From contig LR746266.1 in the NCBI GenBank assembly GCA_902729315.2, forward strand, positions 2,018,759 through 2,082,758: a stretch of 64,000 nt of DNA. The letters are read 5' to 3'. The DNA comes from Spirodela intermedia (taxonomy: Eukaryota > Streptophyta > Magnoliopsida > Alismatales > Araceae). The translations under genes were made by a program, and so were the position numbers. The notes beneath the pieces were generated by a model. The model saw only the letters and a program-made list of their open reading frames with translations, was not told where the DNA came from and made no database searches. Positions 11,032 to 22,699 of this stretch are shown in pieces. Numbering within the stretch: the stretch's first letter is position 1; each line of letters starts with the position of its first letter.

Positions 11032-14000
11032 ATGGCAGTGCCGGCAGCCCTGATCAGCTCCCCTTCGCCTTCGTCGACGTCGCTGATCGGGCTCTGCGGG
11101 TTCGCCTCCGCAAGGTCGTCCTCCGCTTTGCCTCGACCCATCGTCGCGCTCAGTCGCTCTTCTTTCTCATCTGGTTTTGCCAATTCTGGTTCTTTTGCCG
11201 TTTCCTCCTCTCCCTTCACGGAGAGCAACTCTTTTGAGAGGTACCAACGGGACTCCTGGCTCTACAAGGGTGCTACCCCTCCTCTTCCTGCCCCTCCTCT
11301 CGATCCTCGGTCCTCCGGCAACAACGAAGACAGCGCTGCCGACGGCAAGGAGGACGACATTGCCCAGCAACTGCCTGAGCTTAAGAGATTGCTGGAGCTG
11401 CTGCGGGAGAAGAGCGGCAGTGGTGCCGGCGGGTCGCCGGTGGGCACTGTGTCACTAGTGGGGACAGGGCCTGGCGATCCTGAACTACTGACGCTCAAGG
11501 CGGTTCGCGCCATCGAGGGGGCCGATCTCATCCTGTATGACCGCCTCGTTTCCCATGACGTGCTTCAACTGGTCCGGCCCGATGCCCGCCTTCTCTATGT
11601 CGGGAAGACTGCTGGTTACCACAGTCGGACCCAGGTTAGGAAGAGCCATTAATCTTCTTCATTTCTTTCCCTTCTTCCTCTATCAGTTCCCTTGATTGCG
11701 AGACGTCGGGATTTCCGTCAGACCTATGAATTCCTACCTCCGTTTTTTTCTTTTTTCTTTTTGCGTACTATTTGGTTCTTTAGCATCTGTTCAGTTTTCC
11801 TATTATGGCGCTATTGTTGACCTGTCTTTGACTGTCGGCGTTTGTGCAGGAGGAGATTCATCAGTTGCTGCTGAACTTTGCTGAGGCCGGGGCAAATGTG
11901 GTGAGGCTAAAGGGAGGAGATCCACTGGTGAGCTCTTCTCTATTTCTGGCGTTTTTTTTAATCTCGTGGGGGAGAATTCATTATAGCCATCATTCCTCTT
12001 ATTTACCTGTTTTCATTTTAAGAGACATTTTCTGCATTGCGTATCATATGTTTTGGAGTGAGGTTGCTACAAATTGTAATCCCCTTTGATGAGTATGGAG
12101 TAGGAACCCCATTTTCTATTTCTAATCGAGATTTGTCATACGCAACATTTCTATCCTTTTACGGATCGTTTGCATGTATGCAAGCATTAGTTCAGTGGCT
12201 GTGGAAAGGAAATGAGAAAGTAAAAGGCCTTTGTCTTCTCCCTAAATGGAAGCTTGTTCTCCTGCTTATGTTGAAAGAGAAGACATTTATCCTCAATTCT
12301 TCAAAACCTCTGTCCATCCTTCTGGTTGATGTCTGAAACAACTAAATCTTTAGCTTATTGATGGATATTGCACAACTACCCTTTGTAGAAAAATAGTTAT
12401 TGTTCCTCCTCAGCAAACTAATGTTCTTCATCTTTCTTGGCTCTACTTGATGCTTTTGATATCTAGGTGCACGGAAAAGGCTTATTTAGTGTACTGTGAA
12501 TCTAATCGGTCCATTCATGTTCCAGATATTTGGTAGAGGTGGAGAGGAGATAGATTTTCTACAGCAACAGGGGATTCGGGTCAAGGTTATTCCAGGTACT
12601 ATAACATGCCACTAGTATATTGCTGACTTTTCTTGGCTTGAAGTTTTGTTCAACAGCAGGTGATATGCCATTGTTCTTGTTAATATTGCCCAGGAATCAC
12701 TTCTGCTTCTGGTATAGCAGCAGAACTAGGAATTCCATTAACTCACAGAGGAATTGCAAATAGGTGAGCTATACATTTTCTATAGTAATGGACGTAAAAG
12801 TAAGTACATTTAGATGCTTCAGAATCGTGCACTTGATCTTTTTCTCCAATCTCCAACTCTTGATACACTTTGCCTTGCAGAATTATAATCTTTTGGCATT
12901 CTTCGAAGTAGATTCTTTACCATCAGATCCTCCTGAAACTTAGTTTACCGTCTATTAACTGTATTTCAATGTTATTGGACTTACTTTTCCTTATATAATA
13001 TACTTTCTTTGCATTCTCACTATTCATTTGATTCCCTTTTAAAGTTTAGGGCTTCCACAGAATATTGACCCATTTAAGTTCATTAGTGATTGTGGCCTCT
13101 GGGTGTGGTTGAGTTTAAAAATATCTCTGTATCAAAGATTCCTACTTGTTGTACAAAGAAAGTGTGTTTAAATTTTGATGGAATTATTTATCATTTATGC
13201 TGAGCAGTAATTGACTTGCCAATCTCAAGCTAGATTTTTCAGAATGAAGAGGGAATTGAATCTTTCAGTCTTCCGTCAATACCTCTGCAAAAAAGTGTAG
13301 AACGGAGATAAAATGCCAGAGGATGGAGATAATAGCACAATGTATCACTGGGGAAGAAGAATGGAAATCCTGGCAGTTTCAACACAGAATGGAAATCATT
13401 AATTTTTATAACTCAAGAAATGACATCGACCAGACTTGATCTGGGTGAGAGAGGAAAGAAATGAGGAAAATGAATCGTTGATGATAATCTGTTCAACAGT
13501 CATGTAGCTATTATGGTGGTCTTAGATATGGGTCATGATTTCTGAATCGTAGCCCATTTGGAATTTACAATGTGTTCAACCATCGCTTAGTTGTCTGACA
13601 GGCTCACAGAACTAGATCCAGAATCATTTGGTATGGTTAACCATTAAGAATTGGACTTTTGTGCTTCAAATGACAGGTTCATGAGCCAAGCTTGGTTGAA
13701 ATTATAATCTGTAAATGCGAGGTGGGATGCAGTTTGCTTTTTTGTCCAGTGAGGATAGTTGAATTTCGAATGTTGATCTTGTTTGGAGATATGGAACTCT
13801 CTTTCTGTTCCTGCATTGTCTTTGACATCTTCTGTCCTTTTTGTGCAGCATTAGATTTCTGACTGGGCATTCGAGGAATGGGGGAACTGATCCTCTCTTT
13901 GTAGCAGAAAGTGCAGCTGATCCAGAATCAACATTGGTTGTCTACATGGGTTTGTCAACTCTCCCCTTCCTTGCCCCAAGATTAATAAGTCATGGGCTGC

Positions 14001-14427
14001 TGCCGGAAACCCCAGCTGCTGCTGTGGAGCGAGGGACCACTCCTCAGCAACGTGTGGTGAGCATCTCTCTCACATTCTGTGTCCACATTGTAAGATAAGA
14101 CGTTAAACTTTCGGACTATTTATATTATGAAGCACTACTGATCCTTGCCCTCTCAGATTAGCGACTTGTTATTTTCATTAAATCTGTAATGTTGAGAGCT
14201 AAACCACACAATGATAAATGTATGTAAATCTGTAATTGCAGGTTTTTGCTGAGCTGGCGGATCTGGTGAATGAAGTTCAAGTGGCAGGGTTAGTATCACC
14301 GGCTCTTATAATTATAGGGAAGGTGGTGGCACTCTCTCCATTCTGGCCCAAGTTTTTTGAAGAAGTTGCCGTGAAGTCAGAGGCTCCAAGCCCTGCAGAA
14401 CAGAACTGTGGCCTCAGAGTGCAGTAA
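11032..14427 (+). CDS. UPM1: Uroporphyrinogen-III C-methyltransferase, chloroplast (six exons)
   Basis: Exons 11032-11634, 11850-11927, 12526-12595, 12694-12763, 13849-14056 and 14242-14427. All introns are GT..AG and phases close exactly, giving 404 residues and TAA. The enzyme transfers two methyl groups from S-adenosylmethionine to C2 and C7 of uroporphyrinogen III, giving precorrin-2, the first committed step to siroheme, the cofactor of nitrite and sulfite reductases in plastids. Residues 1 to about 80 form a Ser/Ala/Pro-rich transit peptide, followed by an acidic linker. The methyltransferase domain starts near 137: GTGPGD (144-149), YDRLVS (169-174), VRLKGGDP (219-226), IFGRGGEE (228-235), [20 protein letters not shown] (251-270), TGH (279-281), VVYMG (304-308), [10 protein letters not shown] (333-342) and [11 protein letters not shown] (362-372). 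There is no precorrin-2 dehydrogenase (CysG N-terminal) domain, as usual in plants. It is slightly longer than Arabidopsis UPM1, mostly N-terminally. The ATG at 11032 is used because it begins the transit peptide. The fourth intron (1,085 bases) is the longest. Confidence 0.96.
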
Positions 14428-15645
14428 ACTTCAGATTCTTAAAAGATGGCAGTGGGCGCAGATGCAGACACAGCATATTGTTGTTATAAATGGAACCCTA
14501 GATTCTCTATCTGGCTTGCGCAGACAGGTTCTATTCACCCTAGAAGATGCATTCGCTGGTTTGCCAACCACCATTGAGGGCCGGCAGTTTTTGACGATAG
14601 ATGGGCTTTCAGTTCTGGTTTTTGGGGAGCCAGACAGCCGGATTTCCTCATGTCTCAGTTCAGAGCTCTTGCTAGCACGGTCCAGACGTGCATCATTTTA
14701 TTTCTTTTTCTCCTTCTTCCCTCTGGACGATGCTCTATGATTTGTATACTGCTGACATAGAGAGGGCACTGGTTCACATTGTTACTGCATTTCTTGAATG
14801 GACCGTTCAGGTCATTTTCCATATAACCGTACTACATTCTGAGTGGTAGAATTGAAGATTCCAAGTTCGGATAAATTTTTCATCTTTTTCATGAGTTCTA
14901 AACTTTGGAAGATCATCCTTGGTGTGGGCCGGTTTAGACTAACAAAGATGGAAATGTTTTCGTTGACTGTTTTTCATAGAAACAGCCTTGTGTGGGCGAA
15001 CTAGCTTTCTGGGCACGTTTCCTAAGATCATCCCCAAAGTGACTGTAAACAGGGGGGCCGCTCTTTCATTTGACACATCGCATTATAGAGAGCTTTGGAG
15101 AGGTTCTAAGGGGAAATCTCTTGTTGTGTTGGGTAAGTGCATTAATGGCTAAGATCAGTGATTTGTTCCTTAGGTTTTTGCTGAAAGTTCTCCTATATTC
15201 TTATCTCATTTAGATTAACTTTCATTGTTGCTCATAGACGTAAGATGCTGACCCCCAAACCATGTAGACTTTTGTTGAGAGTTGATTCTTCTCCCTTTTC
15301 TATGGTCTAAACCTATGCTTGACCACTGAGTTGCTACCACATTTCTTTCCCAACCCCAATCCATTCAACTTTCTTCTTCTTCTCTATATTTACTTCATCC
15401 TGCTAGTCTCACCACTTTCTTCTCCTATGACATGGAGAGATTTAAAGACTCAAGGACACCCATCCTAAAGCCTGATGGGCAGTCCCGTGGTGGGGTTCCA
15501 ATAGTTTCTTCTTCCACTGAGCTGCTAAATCAATAGAGGGATTCTCAAAATCATGCTAATCTGGTTTGTCTCCTTCCCTTCTGACATCTATCTCCCATGT
15601 TTGAACTCGTTTATGCTGAATGAGGAATGTTCATTGTGTAATAAC
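14428..15645. other. UPM1 3' UTR and spacer up to a Copia primer site
   Basis: The first 300-400 bases keep transcript-like composition and should hold the UPM1 3' UTR; a 110-residue frame here (14408-14740) overlaps the UPM1 stop and has no family features. The bases before 15646 should include the 5' LTR of the Copia relic, but I cannot place its left end. Confidence 0.45.
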
Positions 15646-17720
15646 TAGTATCAGAGCCTCTGGTTTGAGGATGTTTCATTTGAGAACCCTAGTCTAGTTG
15701 TGTTCGTTTTGGGAGAAATTATGAGAGATGTGGCTGTAGAAGAAGAATTTAAGATTAACAAGTTCTGTAGCAAGGTTTTTGATTTCGCAAAAGATGCAAT
15801 TGAGAATTATCTATGCTATAAAAAACTCCATCAGTCCTTGCTGGATTTGAAGCTATAAAGGATGTCACACAAGAAGATTGAGATTTATTGGATAAGCAAT
15901 CCATGGGAATGATTCATTTAACATTAGTGATGATTATTGGATTTATTATTGATGCCCTTAGTTTTGAGATTACAAACTAAAATTTATTTATTAGACTATT
16001 ATTTATATATGACATGAATCTATATCAAATACTCAATGTGTTCAATACAATTACACTAAAGATTATACTTCAATTTTCTTCATCCTATTACTAATAATGA
16101 AATCTAAGGTGTCATTGAGATTAAAAGGTTTTTCATGTTAGGAACACCTGATCACCAATCAATATCAAGTGATGGATCACCCTTTGATAAAAAGACATAC
16201 ATGGTTAAATGGGTATGGGTAACTCGTGATCATGATATTATTTCTATTGATATATTTAATCTCACCATGACATGCAGTATCTAGTCTTCATAAATACATA
16301 TAGAAACTTTTCTATATTTTCTAATAGGTGAGTCATCAAAAGAGTTAAAAGAAATAATAGAATGTCTTGAACTCATCATCTTGATGGTGACACGTCAACA
16401 GCTTGCATGGAGAAAAAGTCAATTAAAATGTGATTATACGGATCAGACTTGAACAGAAAATGTGATATCAAAAAATCTCAATGAGTACATCCTATGGCTA
16501 GTGAGACAACTGAATCATCCAACCCCATACCACTCATGTTTGATGGAACCAATTATATTTTTTAGAAAATTAATGTTAGGATTTATGTAATGGGTCAAGC
16601 GTTAAAAACATGAAAAATGATTCAAGATGGACTGCAAGGTACATCTTTATGGATGAGTAAAAATGAATTTAAATGCTAAGACAATGAATAATTTACTTAG
16701 CATTATGAATGCTTTTGATATTTTGGTAAATAGGTATGAACTATTTCGAATGGAAAATAGTCAGTTAATTAAAAATTTATTCATAACTTTGATGAATCAC
16801 CAATGACATGAGAAACTTAAGAAAAGTTTTTACTATTGGTGAGTTGAAAAGTAAATTATTTAGATCATTAATTGATGAATGGTGTGCTCAAGTGACAGCA
16901 GTTTAAGAATTAAAAGATTTTAACGTAATTCATGTTGATGATATTATTGGCTAGTTACTGACTCATGAAATTAACATGTCCAAAAACAAAGGTTTTTCAG
17001 AATAGAAAATAATGACATTGCTTTTAAATCTGTTGAATCATCTAATAATGAAGATAATATTACATTTCTATCTAGAAAACTGAATATGTTAGAAAGGAAG
17101 AAAAAACATCATGGCCATAAAAGGAATAAAAAAGTTTTCTGAAAAATCTGATGATCTTTGTTTTGAGTGTAAGAAGCTAGGCCATTTGAAAGTTGATTGC
17201 ATATTACAATGGTAGCAACATGAACTGAAGGTGACTCTAGCTCTGATGAAGAAGAAGAAAAAGAAGATTTGTCTAAGGGCATTTTTTTTTGCAGGTATAG
17301 AATCTTAGCATGTTGCCTTTATCTAAAGAAAATTGTATGATGACCGTGATAAACTATTGCATGCTTTGAGAAATCTTAGACATGGATTAATTTTTACACA
17401 ATAGAAAATTAGACACTAAAAGAATCTAATTTAAATCTAAAAATAAATGTAAATATCAGAAAGCACTAGTTGAGAGCTTAGAAGAAGAAAATGAAAATTT
17501 TAGGAATGTACTTGATAAAAAGGACAAAACATTTGAGGAAAAACTTAAGAAAATATCATCACCCAGTGTTACTCAACAATAACAAAACATAGGTTCATTG
17601 ATTGTAGAAAGTCAGAAAAAGATGACTCTGAGCCAAATTTTTTGAAAGAAATTTATTTGATTTTGTTATGAGTTGCACAATGCGTGAAAATATAATTGCT
17701 GAAATAAGTCTAGAAAATCA
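15646..17720 (+). mobile_element. Decayed Ty1/Copia retrotransposon, 5' part
   Basis: TAGTATCAGAGC at 15646-15657 differs by one G-to-A change from the initiator-Met tRNA primer-binding site used by most plant Copia elements. Downstream, gag motifs appear in order: PLMFDGTNY at about 16530-16556 followed by the expected Trp codon turned into TAG (16563-16565), a CCHC knuckle at 17159-17200 (CFECKKLGHLKVDC), then an acidic SSSDEEEKE tract. The knuckle followed by an acidic stretch resembles SIRE/Maximus-type Copia gag. Many stops and frameshifts are present and no pol region follows, because the copy is cut off by LTR F near 17.72 kb. Confidence 0.75.
16530..17300 (+). pseudogene. Copia gag pseudogene
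   Basis: Remains of the gag nucleocapsid polyprotein, which in Copia elements packages element RNA. The N-terminal FDGTNY-W motif has its Trp codon changed to stop. The middle holds several in-frame stops. The zinc knuckle (C-X2-C-X4-H-X4-C) is intact at 17159-17200, and the acidic region after it is readable. It cannot encode a working protein as it stands. Confidence 0.75.
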
Positions 17721-17721
17721 G

Positions 17722-19154
17722 AAAGAATTTTCTTCAAAGAATACTATTTTCTATGAACTTTATACTAGAAAATAAAAAGAAAATAGATTTAAAATTTACG
17801 AAAAAGGGAAATAAGGGTGCAGATGTCAAGATGATGTCAGCTCCCGATGAACGTGAATCGAGTAGAAACAGAGTTCCGCCTAATAATTCTTACGTAAGCG
17901 ATTACAGATGATTTAATTGATCAAATTAAGATCTGTAAAAACCAGAAGAATCATAATTGAATGAAGTATATCTTGGTAAATTTAAATCACACAATTTATC
18001 ACTAAATAAAGCAAAAATTAAGTTGAAAGCTAGAAAATAAAGTTCTAGCATCGCGGCGGCGATGCACCAGAATCCTAAGCATTCGGGAGGATCATCGTGT
18101 AGTATCCACAGCCTCGAAGGCTCTCCTTAGACAAGGACGACATGAGCAATCTCTAGATCTCATTGTGAAGTCTAGAGATCAATAAAATAGGTCGTCGAAT
18201 CGTCTTCGGCGGCTGTCACTCGGCGGAGCAGAAAAACGGCAACTTTGTGATTCCTCGGCGGCTGTCACCCAATGGAGAGGAGCTGGATGGAGGTGGGGCG
18301 CGTGTTAGGGAGCTTCATCCTTAGGTCCCCGCAACAAGAGGAGGCTCTTCATTGCATCTGGTATGCTCTCAGGAGGTGGCGACTCATCTCTTGGCAGATC
18401 GTCTTCTTTTTGACGACAGCTTTTTCGTCGATCAATTAGAGATGCTTTACTCGATGGATTCACGATCCTTTTATCGCGAATTGTTCAGCAATTTAAGTAA
18501 CAATACTCCACGAATCGCGTTGACGAGATTTTCGCCGATGATCTAGTGATTTTGGTTACTTAATCCTTCACCGACGATCTGTAGGAAAGTCGTGATAATC
18601 AAATAAGAAATATAAGTTTTGGCTCTAGGAGGATTCGAACCCGCGCCGATCGCCCGTCCCTTTCTGGGGAAGGTGTGATGTGGGTTTAATCCCACATCAC
18701 TTGTGTGCCAAAGTTTTGGGTGAATATATAGTAATGTTACATTTGAAAGCAAGTCCTTTTCTCGTGCGTGTATGACCACTCCTTGCCCCACAACCGGTTG
18801 GCCACCAGTGACGTGGAAGGGGAGTGGCGCACACGTGCCCCTATCAGTCCAAGCTGCTCGAGCCCCTACTCGCTGCTAATCCTCGACTGCGCTTTTGACC
18901 CGCTTGCGGGCCTGGCAGGTTCCCCTCATTTTGTTTTATTTTTATTTTAATTTCTTTTTCTTCATTTATCTCAAAAGTAAGACTGTAAAAATCATATAAA
19001 TTCGTATAAAATCACATAATTATCCAAAAAATCACGTTAATCAACTAAAAATCACTTTTCACACTTTAACACAAATATAAGTCTATTTATCATGAGTTAA
19101 GACTAAAACTATATTATTTACTAATTATTACCTCATGATAATGAAGAGCTATCA
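17722..19154 (-). mobile_element. Truncated LTR F of the TGATAAGTC family
   Basis: On the minus strand it begins with a slightly decayed start (TGATAGCTCTTCATTATC, 19154 leftwards) and runs through the GC-rich centre, but stops near 17.72 kb inside the Copia relic. It lacks the last ~200 bases ending ACGTCA. It is the short LTR form (no TATATAAGG segment), and its tRNA-like B box is intact (reverse of GGTTCGAATCC, near 18630). The left edge is uncertain by about 20 bases because both sides are AT-rich. Confidence 0.75.
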
Positions 19155-19377
19155 TTAGGCTACCAACAATCAATGCAAAAAATCTATAGAAGCTGTTACC
19201 TCTTTACCTCATGTCATCACATTGAAAGAAAAAATCTCACATATCAATCAATTTCATCTTTTGAACTAGAATTAGACAACTTCATTGTCCACCTTCAACC
19301 CAAACAACTCCAAAAGAAATTTTTCTAACAAAATCTATTGGTATGTGTGATCATTGCCTATTCATAGAACCCTCTAA

Positions 19378-21254
19378 ACTATATAATAAATCACACAAAT
19401 TTAAATATTTTAAAAACTAAAGATATTAATTTTTAGATATTGAGTAAGTATTTTTGAACAAATATATCAATTATAATTCAATAAAAGTTTTAAAAATAGT
19501 GACAATTTTCTAGGTCAATCATAGATATGCAATATAATATTGGATAATATTTCAAAATTTTATACAAATAATATGATTTTGTATAATTTTTTAGATTATG
19601 TAATAAAAATAAAATATATTTAAACTCGTGAAAAAATAGAAATAGGGTGTGGGTGTCAGGATGATGTTAGTACTCTAACGAATGTGAATTGGGTGAAAAT
19701 AGTGTTTCACTTAATGATTCTTACATAAGCGATTTTGTTTGTCAAATTAAGATCTATAAAAGCGAAAAGAATCGTAATTTAATGAAGAAGAGTTTTGAAA
19801 CTTGAAATTACACAGTGTCACTAAATTAAGTAAAACTTATGTTGAAATCAAGAAAGGCAGAGTTTCAATCTTGTGACAACAATAACTAGAATTTTCTATG
19901 TTCAAGATGGTTATCATACGATTTCCACAGCCTTAATGGCTCTCTTTAGACATAGACGACTTGAGCATTTGTTGGATCTCATGTCAAAGTTAAGAAAATG
20001 ATAGTGAAAGTTAAACTAGTTAAAAAAGGTAAAACAAAGTTTTGATGTTGCAGTGATGATGCATCAGAATCTTGAGTATTCGAGAGGACTAAGACAATCT
20101 CCATGACCTCAAATGCTCTCTTTGAATATAGACGAGGTGACCAATCTCTAGATTTTCTTATGAAGTATTGAAATCAATAAAGTGGGTTGACGAATTGTCT
20201 TCGACAGTTGTCACCTAGGAGAGTAGAAAAATAGTGACTTTACGGATTTTCGACAGTTGTCACATGATAGGGATAAGTTGGATGGAGGTGGGGCATGTCT
20301 TAAGAAGCTTCATCCTTAGGTTTGTATAGTAAGATGAATCTCTTCATTGCATCCAATATGCTCTTAGAATGTGGTGACTCATCTCTTAGCAGATTGTCCT
20401 CTTCTCGACAATAGCTTGTTTGTTGATCAATCAGAGATGATTTACTTGATAGATTCATGATTCTTTTATCTAGAATCGTTCAATAACTTTAGTAACAATA
20501 CTTTGTGGATCGTATTGACGATATTTTTACCAATAATTGAGTGATTATGACAGCTTAATCGTTCAATAGTAATCTATAGAAAAATTATAATTTAATTGAA
20601 TAAAAATATGAGTTTTGACTCTAATATGATTTGAATCCTCACTGGTCATCAACTTGTATGAGAGAGAGTAAAATAAGTACTCGAATACCCTTATAAAGTG
20701 ATGTCATAAAGGTATCTCGTTCTCATAAATAAGGGGTATTTTAGATATTAAAATTGGTGAAAACCTTTTTAGTCTCACATTTGTTATTCTAGGAGTTTTG
20801 AGGTGAATATATAATAATAGAAGATTTTATGATCAATAAGCATCTCTCTCGCATATGTACGACAACTCTTTGCCCCATACTTGACTGGCCATCGGTGACA
20901 TGAAAGGGGAGTGATGCACACATGTCTCCTAATTGTCCATCCTTAGTCAGTCAAGCCCCCTGCTCTTGTCTTTGTCTGACTATGGTTTCGACCTGCTTGT
21001 AGGCTTCACTCGCTAGTGGGTTCTCTTCTTTTTCTATCTTTTTATTTTATTTTATTAGTTTTCATTTATTTAAAAAATTAGATTATAAAAATTTTATAAA
21101 TTCACATAAAATCACATAATTAATTAAAAATTTAAATTAACTAATTAAAAATCATTTTTCACAATTTAACATAAATATAAATCTATTTATCATGAGTTAA
21201 GGCTAAAACTATATTATTAGTTAACTATTAACTCATGATAGTGAAGACTTATCA
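19378..21254 (-). mobile_element. Solo LTR G of the TGATAAGTC family, strongly diverged
   Basis: The minus strand starts TGATAAGTCTTCACTATC at 21254 and the match continues to about 19378. It is the long LTR form, with the segment corresponding to TATAAGGGTA present in reverse near 20690. Many substitutions, mostly C-to-T or G-to-A, mark it as old. A stretch of about 176 bases is repeated within it (about 19861-20035 and 20036-20160), which explains its extra length. Confidence 0.7.
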
Positions 21255-22699
21255 ACATAGTTGACCCACTTTTTCTCCTCTCAGATTTTCTTCTAAGTTA
21301 GTTCACTGTTCTGAAATTTACTTTTTTCATTTGAGGCATGAAAAATATATTTAAATAACAAATAAATCTAGATCTAAAGATTTACATCTTGATTCTTGAG
21401 TTAGAGTATTAAAATATTTTTTTAAAAAATTCTTATTTTAAATTTATGAGATAATTAACATTAAATCATCAAACCCCAAAAGATGTAAGCAATTTGAATC
21501 AAAAGTGACTAGGAGAGGACTATCAATCTTAAGTTAGATGGTGATGATATACAACAGACTTGAGAATATGATTTTTATTGAAGTTGAGCTGCAATTTCCT
21601 ACAACACAAGATGAGGTAAGTGTGTAGAAATTGTGGATGATTTTGTGCAAGCAAATTTAAGTGTCATTAGGATTTTTGGGTTGTTCAAATGTAATGATAA
21701 ATTAAGATGAAGATTGAGTAGTTGGTGTTCTTGCTGCTTATATTATTCTAATGTCTCTTGACTTACACTAATCTTTGATTCCATATAATCTCCTAGTTCT
21801 AGATCTTGTAGACACTAGGAAATTTTTAGTTTCTCAACCCCTTGTCTACTCCACTTTGCCAAGAAAACTAATTTCTTGGCTTCTAGTGCCTCCTCACCTC
21901 CAAGATTCAGCGTTTTAGGTACAAGGATTCCAATGTTATAATCAATCTCTAGATTGCAAATGTTGTCACTGTATTATGGTTAAAGAGAAATAGTTTTTGA
22001 TCAACAATTACTCCTCAATTCATTGTCTTTTTGTTATTGGAGTAAGCCAAAAATTCTGCTCAAATTTTCATTTAAATACTCTATAGTATTGTTAGAATGT
22101 GATTCAAATATGTAAAGCAATTAACAATTATCAATTGAGATACTTTTTCATTGAAAAAGAGAGATTTATAGAGAATTAGAATCATTGTCTTTAACTATTT
22201 TATGTTATTCTGTAATTTTTAAAATGTGAAAAATAGTTAAAAAGTGAAAAATTGATAACATTCACATTTTATCTTTTATGGGTTTAGATAATGTAGACAT
22301 TAACCCATTAACATATGTAGTCAATGTTATCAATTTTGGCATACTTGCTAAAGATTGTTGACTCTAAAATATAAATGTAGATACAATTCAAAAATAAAAC
22401 AATGAGTTTGAGTTCAAATTAAATCTAAATTGCCTTGAATGAAACATATATTTGAAGTATACTAGTGATGTGTCCCTTATCATTGTTTTAAGAGGTGACC
22501 AATTTTAATACGTATAAAATCCAGATCGTTGAAGTATGCTATTGAAATTCTATTCAAAATGTATAGTAAATTCTTGTTGATGCATAGGGAAAGTGGTATT
22601 ATGTAAGATTTTAGAATCCTTCTGAATAGAGGATGACTTTGGAAAAAAAACAAAGAATGAGAAAGATACATAATACGTCTATAGTATCAAGGGTTAATG
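21255..22699. other. AT-rich spacer, nothing recognised
   Basis: No supported gene. The 63-residue minus-strand frame at 22480-22671 has no family features. Sequence between two LTR copies; possibly old transposon debris. Confidence 0.4.

Noticed and set aside
14408-14740. 110-residue frame after UPM1
   Set aside because: It overlaps the UPM1 stop codon and lies in the expected 3' UTR; no family features.
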